Assembly: GCF_018139985.1 (NCBI RefSeq)
Contig: NZ_JAGSOU010000005.1
Location: 1 to 64,000, forward strand
Direction: 5' to 3'
DNA: 64,000 bases
From: Actibacterium sp. MT2.3-13A
GTDB lineage: Bacteria > Pseudomonadota > Alphaproteobacteria > Rhodobacterales > Rhodobacteraceae
How positions within the stretch are numbered: position 1 is the first letter of the stretch; the number at the start of each line of letters is the position of its first letter. A program made the position numbers and the translations under genes. A model generated the notes under the pieces. That model ran no database searches. It was not told the DNA's origin and saw nothing but the letters and a program-made list of their open reading frames with translations. Shown piece after piece: positions 56,707 through 64,000 of the stretch.

Positions 56707-57495
56707 TCACTCCACCCCGTAGCCGAAGCGCGCGATCACCGCGCGGGCCTCGTCCGATTTCAGGAAATCGAGAAAGGCGCGGGCCGCCGCATTGTCGCCG
56801 TTCAGCAGGGCCGCGTCCTGGCGGATCGGCTCATAGGCCGATCGCGGCACGTCCCAGCGGCTGCCCGAGGCCGCGTTGCGCGGGCTCAGCGCGGCCGACA
56901 GCGCCACCAGCCCCATCTCGGCATTGCCGGTGGCCACCATCGAAAAGGTCTGGCCGATGTTCTGCCCCATCACCAGCTTGCCCCGCACCTGATCGGCAAT
57001 GCCCAGCGCCGCCAGCGCCTGTTCGGCGGCCGCGCCATAGGGCGCGAGATCGGGGTTGGCGATGGCGATGAAATGCGTCTCCGGGTCGGTCATCGCGGCG
57101 ATGCCGTCGCCCCGGATGCGCGCCGGGTCGGGCGACCACAGGGTCAGGCGCCCCACCGCGTAGGTGAAGCGCGCGCCGGGCACGGCGTCACCCTCCTCCT
57201 CCAGACGGGCCGGGCGGGCCTGGTCGGCGGCCAGCAGCAGGTCGAAGGGCGCGGCGGATTTGATCTGGGCGTAGAGCTTGCCGGTTGAGCCGGTCGTCAC
57301 CACCAGATCCGCCTCCGGGTGGGCGTCCTCGAAGAGCGGCTCGATCTCGGCCATCGCCTCGGCGAAATTGGCGGCGACGGCGGCCAGCACGCGCTCTTTC
57401 GCGGCGGCGGGCAGCCCGCCCAGCGCCAGCGCCACGGCGGCCACGCCGAGCGCTCGCAGGATCGGGCGGATCGAGGACGGAAGGGATTCGGTCAC
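56707..57495 (-). CDS. modA: Molybdate-binding protein
   Basis: A periplasmic protein of 262 residues from the favoured start. A signal peptide ends GLPAAAKE. VAANFAEAMAEIEPLFEDAHP, TTGSTGKLYAQIKSAAPFDLLLAAD and FIAIANPDLAPYGAAAEQAL are ModA hallmarks; the Ser and Tyr contacts to molybdate lie in these. A GTG at 57495 has GGAG 6 bases upstream. The ATG at 57507 directly abuts the ModE operator and lacks a ribosome binding site. Confidence 0.92.
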   Translation of the reverse strand: MTESLPSSIRPILRALGVAAVALALGGLPAAAKERVLAAVAANFAEAMAEIEPLFEDAHPEADLVVTTGSTGKLYAQIKSAAPFDLLLAADQARPARLEEEGDAVPGARFTYAVGRLTLWSPDPARIRGDGIAAMTDPETHFIAIANPDLAPYGAAAEQALAALGIADQVRGKLVMGQNIGQTFSMVATGNAEMGLVALSAALSPRNAASGSRWDVPRSAYEPIRQDAALLNGDNAAARAFLDFLKSDEARAVIARFGYGVE

Positions 57496-57507
57496 GGAGG
57501 ACTCCAT

Positions 57508-57531
57508 CGTTATGCATGGACAAACATAACG
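57508..57531. promoter_or_regulatory. ModE-type operator
   Basis: CGTTATG and CATAACG form perfect 7-base arms with 10 bases between, the same layout as the E. coli modA operator. It lies directly before modA and after the end of the ModE-like gene. A third half-site CGTTATG occurs at 57552-57558. Confidence 0.8.
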
Positions 57532-57553
57532 ACGACGCCTCCCGCCGCAACCG

Positions 57554-57916
57554 TTATGCGTCATCGGACAGATCGCCCAGCATCGTCGCCATGTCCGCGC
57601 GGCTGCCCTCGGTGGCGGCCAGCGCCTCCTCCTGCATCCGGCGATAGAGGGCGAGCACCGCTTCGCCGGTGTCCGACAGCCGCGCGCCGCCGCCCTCGGC
57701 GCCGCCGCGGCTGGTCTCGACCACCGGGGCGGCGAAGGCGGCGTTCATCGCCTCGACCAGCGACCAGGCGCGGCGGTAGCTCATGCCCAGCGCCCGCCCC
57801 GCCGCCGAGATCGAGCCGGTGCGCGCGATCCCGTCCAGGATGTCGGCCTTGCCCGGGCCCATGGCGAAATCGGCGCTGAGCTTGACCCGCAGCCGCAACA
57901 CGGGTTCATCCCTCAT
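57554..57916 (-). CDS. ModE-like regulator with only the DNA-binding domain
   Basis: A 120-residue winged helix-turn-helix protein. DILDGIARTGSISAAGRALGMSYRRAWSLVEAMN and FAAPVVETSRGGAEGGGARLSDTGE match the N-terminal domain of ModE. The molybdate-binding TOBE/Mop domains of full ModE (about 260 residues) are absent, so molybdate sensing is not built in. It sits between the ion channel gene and modABC, next to a ModE-type operator, so it probably regulates modABC. The start at ATG 57916 overlaps the channel gene by 11 bases. Confidence 0.85.
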   Translation of the reverse strand: MRDEPVLRLRVKLSADFAMGPGKADILDGIARTGSISAAGRALGMSYRRAWSLVEAMNAAFAAPVVETSRGGAEGGGARLSDTGEAVLALYRRMQEEALAATEGSRADMATMLGDLSDDA

Positions 57917-58349
57917 CGACATAGCCCTCGACCTGCTCGGAGCGGACACGGCGCAGGATCTCGACCAGCATGGCGGTATAGAGCCCCATGTTCAGCAGCC
58001 CGTTCGAGGCCGCCAGCCCGCCCAGGATGCGCCACTCCAGCGGCAGCAGAACATCCCCGAAGCCCAGCGTGGTGAAGGCCACGATCGAGAAATAGGCCGC
58101 CGGCTCCAGCGCGTCGAACACGCCGAGATAGATGAAGGCCAGCGCCCAGACCCAGACCGAGATCGTCAGGATGGCCAGCACCATCAGCACCGTCACCAGC
58201 AGCGTCAGCGCCAGTTTCAGCGCATGCGGCGGGCGGATCAGCCAGAAGCCGGTCAGCGTGACCAGCGCCTCGGCCGCCCAGAAGCCTCCAGCGGCGATGA
58301 CAACCGTCACCAGTATCAGTTCCGTGCCGATCAGCAGCTGGTAGAACAT
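57906..58349 (-). CDS. Two-helix potassium-channel-like protein
   Basis: A 147-residue membrane protein. It has about four hydrophobic segments and the pore motif IVAFTTLGFGDVLLP, in which TLGFGD corresponds to the potassium selectivity filter TVGYGD. The short hydrophilic tail has no RCK or cyclic nucleotide domain. It probably forms a small tetrameric cation channel. Co-transcription with a ModE-like gene is unexplained. Confidence 0.75.
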   Translation of the reverse strand: MFYQLLIGTELILVTVVIAAGGFWAAEALVTLTGFWLIRPPHALKLALTLLVTVLMVLAILTISVWVWALAFIYLGVFDALEPAAYFSIVAFTTLGFGDVLLPLEWRILGGLAASNGLLNMGLYTAMLVEILRRVRSEQVEGYVDEG

Positions 58350-58422
58350 GCCTCAAACCCTTGCGGCCTAGCCGTTTCGCGCCATTTGACCCAAATGCGC
58401 CCGGCGCCGCAAGCGGGCAGTC

Positions 58423-58671
58423 CTAGCCGCCCAGCCGCTGCGCGAGGTAGGCCACGGCCTTGTCCGGGGTCTCTATCCGCGGATAATCCTCCTCGGCGAT
58501 GGAGACGCCCAGGCGCTTGTGCAGCGCCGTCACCAGATTGAGGATGTCCATCGAATCGAGTTCGAGGTCATCCTGCAGATGCTCGTCGCCCTCCAGCGTG
58601 TCGGGGTCGATATCGGGCGCGATACTGACCAGTTCCTCGAGAAAGGCTTTGCGGATGTCGTCAGGGGTCAT
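58423..58671 (-). CDS. Acyl carrier protein
   Basis: An 82-residue helical acidic protein. The phosphopantetheine site is LELDSMDILNLV, with Ser 40. GDEHLQDDLELDS and EDYPRIETPDKAVAYL fit the helix II-III layout of carrier proteins. It is not the fatty-acid synthase ACP by context: its start overlaps the E2 acyltransferase stop by 4 bases (ATGA). It may carry an acyl group made by the E1-E2 complex or bind a lipoyl-derived unit; this is inference. Confidence 0.87.
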   Translation of the reverse strand: MTPDDIRKAFLEELVSIAPDIDPDTLEGDEHLQDDLELDSMDILNLVTALHKRLGVSIAEEDYPRIETPDKAVAYLAQRLGG

Positions 58672-59876
58672 AGGGCCTCCGGATCTTGCAGAAGGGTTTC
58701 GATATCGGTCAGGAATTTCGCGCCGAGGCGGCCGTCGCTGGCGCGGTGGTCGCCGGCCAGCGACAGGGTGATCATCGTGCGCGGCACCACCTGACCCGCG
58801 ACCACCGCCGGCTCCTCCGCCGGCGCGCCGAAGCCCACCAGCGCCACCTGCGGCGGGTAGATGATGCCGGCCAGCGCGCCCACCCCGTTCTCGCCGAGGC
58901 TTGAGACCGTGATCGTGCCGTCGGTCAGTTCCGAGCTGCGCAGCCGCCCCGCGCGCACCCGCGCGATCACGTCGCGCATGGCGGCCATGGTCTCGTCCAG
59001 GCTCAGCCGGTCGGCATCGCGGATCGCGGGCGCGATCAGCCCGCCGCCGCGCATCGCCACGGCAAAACCCGCATGGACCGCCTTGGAGGGGGTGAAGCCA
59101 TCGGCGTAATGCCCGTTCACCGCCTTGGATCTGGCCGCAGCCACCGCCGTCGCCTTCAGCAGCAGCGCGCCCATCAGCAGCCGCTCTTCGGGGCCGCGCT
59201 GCGCGTTCGCGGCCGCCAGCCAGTCGGTCGCCGCCTGAAGGTCCACCTTGTGGAACAGGTAGTAATGCGGGATCTCGCGCTTGGATTTCGACATCGCCGC
59301 GGCGATCGCCTTGCGCATCTCTGCCAGCATCTGCCCCCGGTCGGCGGCGGGCGGCGCGGGGCGGGGGCGGCCGCGGTCCAGATCGGCCAGCCGCACCGCC
59401 CCCCCCGGTCCGGAGCCGGCGACGGCGGACAGGTCGATCCCGCGCAGCCGCGCCTCGTGCCGCGCGGCGGGCGACGCGGGGATCACGCCCCCGAACGCGG
59501 CGGATGCGGCAGGCGCAGGCTCCGGCGCGGGCTTCGCCACCTCCACGGGGGCGGCGGGTGCAACGGCCTCCGGCGCCTCGGCGGGCGGCGCGGCCGCCTC
59601 GGGTTCCGCGGCCGCCTCAGGGGCGGGCGCCGCCGTCTCCCCCGCGCCGCGGATCAGCGCCAGCGGCGCGCCCACGGGCAGTTTCTGCCCCACCGCCGCG
59701 TCCAGCCGGGCGACCTCGCCCTCGTCGAATATCTCGATCTCGATTGCGCCCTTCTGGGTTTCGACCACCGCAACCACGTCGCCGCGCTTCACCTGGTCGC
59801 CCGGGGCCACCAGCCATTCGACCAGCGTGCCCGCCTCCATGTCCGCGCCCAGCGAGGGCATCGTGAAAACGCCCAT
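58668..59876 (-). CDS. Dihydrolipoamide acyltransferase (E2) of a 2-oxoacid dehydrogenase complex
   Basis: A 402-residue protein. One N-terminal lipoyl domain (1-78) carries the modified Lys in VETQKGAIE; the usual DKA is changed to QKG. An Ala-Pro-Glu linker (80-128) follows, then a subunit-binding domain (SPAARHEARLRGIDL, GSGPGGAVRLADL) and the acyltransferase domain. The catalytic motif reads GDHRASDGRLGAKFL (His and Asp kept). It would move the acyl group from E1 to CoA, or possibly to the adjacent ACP. No E3 gene is seen in the window. Confidence 0.88.
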   Translation of the reverse strand: MGVFTMPSLGADMEAGTLVEWLVAPGDQVKRGDVVAVVETQKGAIEIEIFDEGEVARLDAAVGQKLPVGAPLALIRGAGETAAPAPEAAAEPEAAAPPAEAPEAVAPAAPVEVAKPAPEPAPAASAAFGGVIPASPAARHEARLRGIDLSAVAGSGPGGAVRLADLDRGRPRPAPPAADRGQMLAEMRKAIAAAMSKSKREIPHYYLFHKVDLQAATDWLAAANAQRGPEERLLMGALLLKATAVAAARSKAVNGHYADGFTPSKAVHAGFAVAMRGGGLIAPAIRDADRLSLDETMAAMRDVIARVRAGRLRSSELTDGTITVSSLGENGVGALAGIIYPPQVALVGFGAPAEEPAVVAGQVVPRTMITLSLAGDHRASDGRLGAKFLTDIETLLQDPEAL

Positions 59877-59878
59877 CG

Positions 59879-61873
59879 CTACCTCCCCAGCGCGGCCTTC
59901 GCCGCCGCCACGATGCGCGGCACCTGCGGGATGGCCGCATCCTCCAGATGCTTGGGATAGGGGATCGGCACCTCGGCCGAGCAGACCCGGCCGACCGGCG
60001 CGTCCAGCGTCCAGAACACGGTCTCGGTGATCCGCGCCGAGATCTCCGCCGAGATCGAGCCCGAGCGCCAGCCCTCGTCCACGATCACCGCGCGCCGCGT
60101 GCGGCCGACCGAGGCCATGATGGTGGCGTCATCGAGCGGCCGAAGGGTCCGAAGGTCGATCACCTCGGCCGAGATCCCCTCCCTGGCCAGCTCCTCCGCC
60201 GCCTCCAGCGTCTTGTAGAGCGATCCGCCATAGGTGATCAGCGTCAGATCCTGTCCGGCGCGCCGCACGGCGGCCTTGTCGATGTCCACCGCGCCGGCAT
60301 TTGCCGCGATCTCGCCCTCGTAATTGTAAAGCAGCGCGTTTTCGAAGATCAGCACCGGATCGGGATCCTGCAGCGCCGTCCACAGCATGCCGCGCGCGTC
60401 CTCCAGCGTGGCCGGGGCCAGCACGCGCAGGCCGGGAATGTGGGCATACCAGCCCTCCAGCGAATGCGAGTGCTGCGCGGCGAGCTGCTTGCCCGCGCCG
60501 GTGGCCATGCGGATCACGCAGGGCACGCCGAACTGCCCGCCCGACATGTGGCGGATGGTGGCCGCCGTGTTCATGATCTGGTCGAGCGCGAGCAGGCTGA
60601 AATTCACCGTCATCACCTCGATGATCGGGCGCATCCCGGCGGCGGCGGCGCCGATCCCCGCCCCGGTGAAACCGCTTTCCGACAGCGGCGTGTCGCGGAT
60701 GCGGTCCTCGCCGAACTCGGCCATCAGCCCCTTGGAGACCGCGTAGCAGCCGCCATAGGCGCCCACGTCCTCGCCCATCAGAAACACGCGCTCGTCGCGG
60801 TGCATCGCCTCGCGGATCGCCTGTTTCATCGCCTCGCGATAGGTCATGGTGACCTTCTCGGCCGAGGGCTCGACCGGCGGGGGCGGCGCGGGGCGCTCCT
60901 CGGCCATGACATGGCGGGTCAGGGTCTCCAGCGGCTCCCACGGGCTTTGCTCGGCGAACTCCACGGCCTCGGCGATCTCGGCGTCGATCTCCGCCTCGAT
61001 GGCGTCGACCTCCGCCTCGTGCAGCAGCCCGTTTTCCAGAAGCCACCCCTGGAATTTCACGATCGGCCCGCGCAGGCGCCACGCCGCCACCTCGTCCTTG
61101 TCGCGGTAGAGCTGGGCGTCGAACATCGAATGCGCGCGGAAGCGGTAGGTGAGGCATTCCAGGAAGTGCGGCTGGCCGGTCTCGCGCACCGCGGCCAGCG
61201 CCTTGCGCGCCGCCACCTCGACCGCGACCACGTCCATGCCGTCGACCTGATGCGCCTCGATGCCGTAGCTCGCGGCCTTGGCGCGGATCTCGGTCTGGCT
61301 TTCGGTGCGCGCCAGCGCCGAGCCCATGGCGTAACCGTTGTTCTCGCAGACGAACAGCACCGGCAGCTTCCACAGTTTGGCAAGGTTCATCGCCTCGTGG
61401 AACTCGCCCTCGGCAACGGCGCCCTCGCCGAAGAAACAGACGGTGACATGCGGCAGCCCGCGCATCCTGTCGGCCAGCGCCAGCCCTGCGGCCAGCGGCA
61501 GCCCGCCGCCCACGATGGCGTTGCCGCCGTAGAAATTCAGCCCGGCGTCGAAGATATGCATCGAGCCGCCCCGCCCGCCCGAGGCGCCGGTGGCCTTGCC
61601 GTACATCTCGGCCATGACCTGGGGCATGGGCACACCGCGGGCCAGCGCGTGGCCGTGCTCGCGGTAGGTGGCGACGATGCGGTCCGACGGCTCCAGCGCC
61701 GGGATCACACCCGTCGCGATCGCCTCCTCGCCGTCATAGAGATGCAGGAAGCCGCGGATTTTCTCCTGCGTGTAGGCTTCGGCGCATTTGTCCTCGAACT
61801 TGCGGATGCGGATCATGCCCTTGAGCAACTCGCGCACATGGTCATGGGTCAGGTGGGGTTTGTCGGCGCTCAT
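59879..61873 (-). CDS. Fused E1-alpha/E1-beta 2-oxoacid dehydrogenase
   Basis: A 664-residue ThDP enzyme. Residues 1 to about 320 are E1-alpha: [27 protein letters not shown], and the ThDP motif [17 protein letters not shown] with ENNGYAMG. The GDG of the classical motif is GEG here. A proline-rich linker (about 325-340) joins the E1-beta part: [51 protein letters not shown] and [20 protein letters not shown]1 subunits are usually separate in alphaproteobacteria. It decarboxylates a 2-oxo acid, probably pyruvate. It overlaps the AcsA gene by 4 bases. Confidence 0.88.
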   Translation of the reverse strand: MSADKPHLTHDHVRELLKGMIRIRKFEDKCAEAYTQEKIRGFLHLYDGEEAIATGVIPALEPSDRIVATYREHGHALARGVPMPQVMAEMYGKATGASGGRGGSMHIFDAGLNFYGGNAIVGGGLPLAAGLALADRMRGLPHVTVCFFGEGAVAEGEFHEAMNLAKLWKLPVLFVCENNGYAMGSALARTESQTEIRAKAASYGIEAHQVDGMDVVAVEVAARKALAAVRETGQPHFLECLTYRFRAHSMFDAQLYRDKDEVAAWRLRGPIVKFQGWLLENGLLHEAEVDAIEAEIDAEIAEAVEFAEQSPWEPLETLTRHVMAEERPAPPPPVEPSAEKVTMTYREAMKQAIREAMHRDERVFLMGEDVGAYGGCYAVSKGLMAEFGEDRIRDTPLSESGFTGAGIGAAAAGMRPIIEVMTVNFSLLALDQIMNTAATIRHMSGGQFGVPCVIRMATGAGKQLAAQHSHSLEGWYAHIPGLRVLAPATLEDARGMLWTALQDPDPVLIFENALLYNYEGEIAANAGAVDIDKAAVRRAGQDLTLITYGGSLYKTLEAAEELAREGISAEVIDLRTLRPLDDATIMASVGRTRRAVIVDEGWRSGSISAEISARITETVFWTLDAPVGRVCSAEVPIPYPKHLEDAAIPQVPRIVAAAKAALGR

Positions 61874-63615
61874 TTCTCATCCGTCTCCAGCGTGGAAATA
61901 TCGCCCTCGGGCAGGCCCAGTTCGCGCGCCTTGAGAAGGCGGCGCATGATCTTGCCCGAACGGGTTTTGGGCAGGGTCTGGCGGAACACCACCTCGCGCG
62001 GGGCGACCGCGGGGCCGAGCTTTTTCCGCGCATGGCCGCGGATGGATTTCTCCAGCTCCTCCGAAGGTTCGAACCCCGGGTTCAGGGCGACATAGGCCTT
62101 CACCACCTCGCCCGCGGTCTCGTCGGGGATGCCGATCACCGCGGCCTCGGCCACGGCCTCGTGCTCGATCAGGGCGCTTTCCACCTCGAAGGGGCCGATC
62201 AGGTGGCCGGAGGTCTTGATCAGGTCATCGGCGCGGCCCACGAACCAGAAATAGCCGTCCTCGTCGCACATGGCGAGGTCGCCCGACAGGTACCAGCCAT
62301 CGACGAAAGCCTTCTGGTAACGCGCCTCCTCGTGCAGATAGGCGCGCATCATCGAGGGCCAGCCGGGGCGCAGGGCCAGTTCGCCGATCTCCCCCGGTTT
62401 CAGTTCCCGCAGGGTGCCGTCCTCGCGCTCCACGATGCCGGCGCTTATCCCCGGCAGCGGCTTGCCCATCGAGCCCGGCTTGATGTCCATCGCCAGGGTG
62501 TTGGCGATCATGATGCCCCCCGTCTCGGTCTGCCACCAATTGTCGTGGAAGGGCTGGCCGAAGACCTCGTTGCCCCAGACCACCGCCTCTGGGTTGAGCG
62601 GCTCGCCCACCGAGGCCATGAAGCGCAGGTTGCCGAAATCGTAAGGTTCCGCCGCCGCCTTGCCCGCGCGCATCATCATGCGGATGGCGGTGGGGGCGGT
62701 GTACCAGACCTCAACCTTCTCGTCCTGGAGGATCGTGTACCAGCGGTCGAGGTCGAACTCCGCCTCATCCACGATCATCGTGCAGCGATGGACCAGCGGC
62801 GCGATGATGCCGTAGGAGGTGCCGGTGACCCAGCCCGGATCGGCGGTGCACCAGAATTTCGTGCCCGGCACGAGTTCCAGCGCATAGCGGCCGGTCATGG
62901 CGTGGTTGACCACCGCGCCATGCACATGCACCGCCCCCTTGGGCCGGCCGGTCGTGCCGGAGGTGAAATGGATCAGCGCGGTCTCCTCGGGCGCGGTGTG
63001 CACCACGTCGAACCGCGGATCGGCCGCCGCCATCGCCGGGCCCAGCGCCACGCAGCCCTCGGGCGCCTCGTCGCCCACGACAAGAACGCATTTGAGCGAG
63101 GGGATCTCCGCCGCCCAGTCCGCGATCTTGCGGCGGTAGAGGCCCGCCGTGGTGACCAGCACATTGGCCTCGGCGATCTCCATGCGGGTGCGGATCGGCT
63201 CGGGGCCGAAGGCCGAGAACAGCGGCGAAAACGTCATCCCCGCCTTCAGCGTTCCCAGCGCGGCGATGTAAAGCTCGGGCTCGCGGCCCATCAGGCCGTA
63301 GACCCGGTCGCCGCGCTCCAGCCCCTGCGCCTTCAGCACATTGGCGAAACGCGCGGTCGCCTCGGCGAGATCGGCATAGGAGAAATCGCGCCTCTCGCCC
63401 GATTTGCCCATCCAGCGCATCGCCACCTGCCCGCCATGTCCCGCCGCCACATGGCGGTCCACCGCCTCATGGGCGATGTTCAGCGCGCCGTCGGGCATCC
63501 CGTCGAGCATCGCGCGCGCCTCGTCCCAGTCGAAGCCGGCGCGCGTGGCGTCGGGGTCGGGCAGCACGGCGCGCGCCCTGGTCGCTGCGTCCTTCCTGAT
63601 CGTGGCCCAGGTCAT
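61870..63615 (-). CDS. AcsA-type acyl-CoA synthetase
   Basis: A 581-residue adenylate-forming ligase. The P-loop is [25 protein letters not shown]5 NWWQTETGG, hinge [19 protein letters not shown] and catalytic [14 protein letters not shown]. Length (about 580) and the GRPGWPSMM-like segments resemble Bacillus AcsA rather than the 650-residue Acs encoded at 27876. The probable substrate is acetate or another short acid. ATG 63615 is preceded by GGGAGGAGACAGA. Second gene of the minus-strand operon. Confidence 0.85.
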   Translation of the reverse strand: MTWATIRKDAATRARAVLPDPDATRAGFDWDEARAMLDGMPDGALNIAHEAVDRHVAAGHGGQVAMRWMGKSGERRDFSYADLAEATARFANVLKAQGLERGDRVYGLMGREPELYIAALGTLKAGMTFSPLFSAFGPEPIRTRMEIAEANVLVTTAGLYRRKIADWAAEIPSLKCVLVVGDEAPEGCVALGPAMAAADPRFDVVHTAPEETALIHFTSGTTGRPKGAVHVHGAVVNHAMTGRYALELVPGTKFWCTADPGWVTGTSYGIIAPLVHRCTMIVDEAEFDLDRWYTILQDEKVEVWYTAPTAIRMMMRAGKAAAEPYDFGNLRFMASVGEPLNPEAVVWGNEVFGQPFHDNWWQTETGGIMIANTLAMDIKPGSMGKPLPGISAGIVEREDGTLRELKPGEIGELALRPGWPSMMRAYLHEEARYQKAFVDGWYLSGDLAMCDEDGYFWFVGRADDLIKTSGHLIGPFEVESALIEHEAVAEAAVIGIPDETAGEVVKAYVALNPGFEPSEELEKSIRGHARKKLGPAVAPREVVFRQTLPKTRSGKIMRRLLKARELGLPEGDISTLETDEK

Positions 63616-63657
63616 TCTGTCTCCTCCCAATCACCTCTTGGCCGGCATGAGGTTCGG

Positions 63658-64000
63658 CTAGCCCTCCGCCTCTGCCACATGATGTTTCACGGCCATGAAA
63701 CTGTCCGGCGTGACCGAAATCGTGTCGATCCCCGCCTCCACCAGATACCGCGCGAAGGCGGGGTTGTTGCTGGGCGCCTGCCCGCAGAGCCCGACCTTGG
63801 CGCCCGCCTTGTGCGCGCGCGCGATCACCTCGCGGATCATCCACAGCACCGCCGGGTTGCTCTCGTCGAACAGCCCCGCCAGTTCGCCCGAGTCGCGGTC
63901 GACCCCCAGCGTCAGCTGGGTCAGGTCGTTCGAGCCGATGGAGAACCCGTCGAAGCGTTTGGCGAATTCCTCGGCCAGGATGACGTTGGAGGGGATCTCG
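63658..64000 (-). CDS. ppsA: Phosphoenolpyruvate synthase, C-terminal part (partial)
   Basis: The last 113 codons of a PEP synthase; the gene continues beyond the right edge. FAKRFDGFSIGSNDLTQLTLGVDRDS and KVGLCGQAPSNNPAFARYLVEAGIDTISVTPDSF are the conserved C-terminal segments, with the catalytic Cys in GLCGQ. The enzyme makes PEP from pyruvate and ATP. It ends 43 bases before the AcsA-type gene on the same strand, so it is the upstream member of the operon. Confidence 0.9.
   Translation of the reverse strand, partial: EIPSNVILAEEFAKRFDGFSIGSNDLTQLTLGVDRDSGELAGLFDESNPAVLWMIREVIARAHKAGAKVGLCGQAPSNNPAFARYLVEAGIDTISVTPDSFMAVKHHVAEAEG

Overview
The window is high-GC DNA from an alphaproteobacterium, most likely a member of the Rhodobacteraceae (Paracoccus/Roseobacter relatives). 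The basis is gene content and style: GapR (DUF2312), an NDUFA12-type complex I subunit, a DUF2155 protein beside MlaD, a ScfR/PccR-family regulator, PreT/PreA pyrimidine catabolism genes, and a dispersed intergenic repeat with a GAAATACTC-like core. Most genes lie in tight, often ATGA-overlapping operons. No rRNA gene or CRISPR array was seen; one tRNA-Thr is present.

Layout. 1-560 is non-coding apart from a strong leftward promoter candidate at the left edge. 561-4213 holds a Sel1-repeat protein, two gene remnants (a LysR-type regulator and an Orr-like racemase) and an FAD-dependent oxidoreductase of the L-2-hydroxyglutarate dehydrogenase family. About 4.66-9.38 kb is a small, partly AT-richer genomic island: an unrecognised 739-residue protein with a PD-(D/E)XK-like nuclease motif, a small protein, and a large serine recombinase whose 3' end overlaps tRNA-Thr. 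9.5-17.6 kb is chromosomal backbone: ferric-type ABC permease, a sulfotransferase-like protein, GapR, a FadJ-like protein with a degenerate dehydrogenase half, a DksA-like protein, and a persulfide dioxygenase with two YeeE/YedE-type transporter genes.

17.6-29.9 kb looks like a short-chain carboxylate (probably acetate) locus: an SSS-STAC-histidine kinase of CbrA/CrbS type, a small membrane protein, a single-domain response regulator, a ScfR-type regulator, then divergently a five-gene branched-chain-amino-acid-type ABC transporter and acetyl-CoA synthetase. The shared intergenic region carries repeated operator-like sequences. 30.0-33.0 kb has two small lipoproteins, 3-hydroxybutyrate dehydrogenase and an acyl-CoA synthetase.

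33.2-44.7 kb is the reductive pyrimidine degradation cluster: ABC importer, hydantoinase, N-carbamoyl-amino-acid hydrolase, aminotransferase, RutR-like regulator with a near-perfect RutR operator, PreA and PreT. 45.0-51.2 kb is housekeeping: accBC, aat, DUF2155, mlaD, NDUFA12, clpX, clpP. 51.4-58.4 kb has a YnjBCD-type ABC transporter, modABC with a ModE-type operator, a one-domain ModE and a small ion channel. 58.4-64.0 kb is an unusual operon on the minus strand: PEP synthase (cut by the window edge), AcsA-type ligase, a fused E1-alpha/beta 2-oxoacid dehydrogenase, its E2 acyltransferase, and an acyl carrier protein.

The two most interesting systems are the acetate-type sensing/uptake/activation locus at 17.6-29.9 kb and the PpsA-AcsA-E1-E2-ACP operon at 58.4-64.0 kb. 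The 739-residue island protein is the best candidate for an undescribed gene family. All family calls come from reading motifs; no database search was possible.
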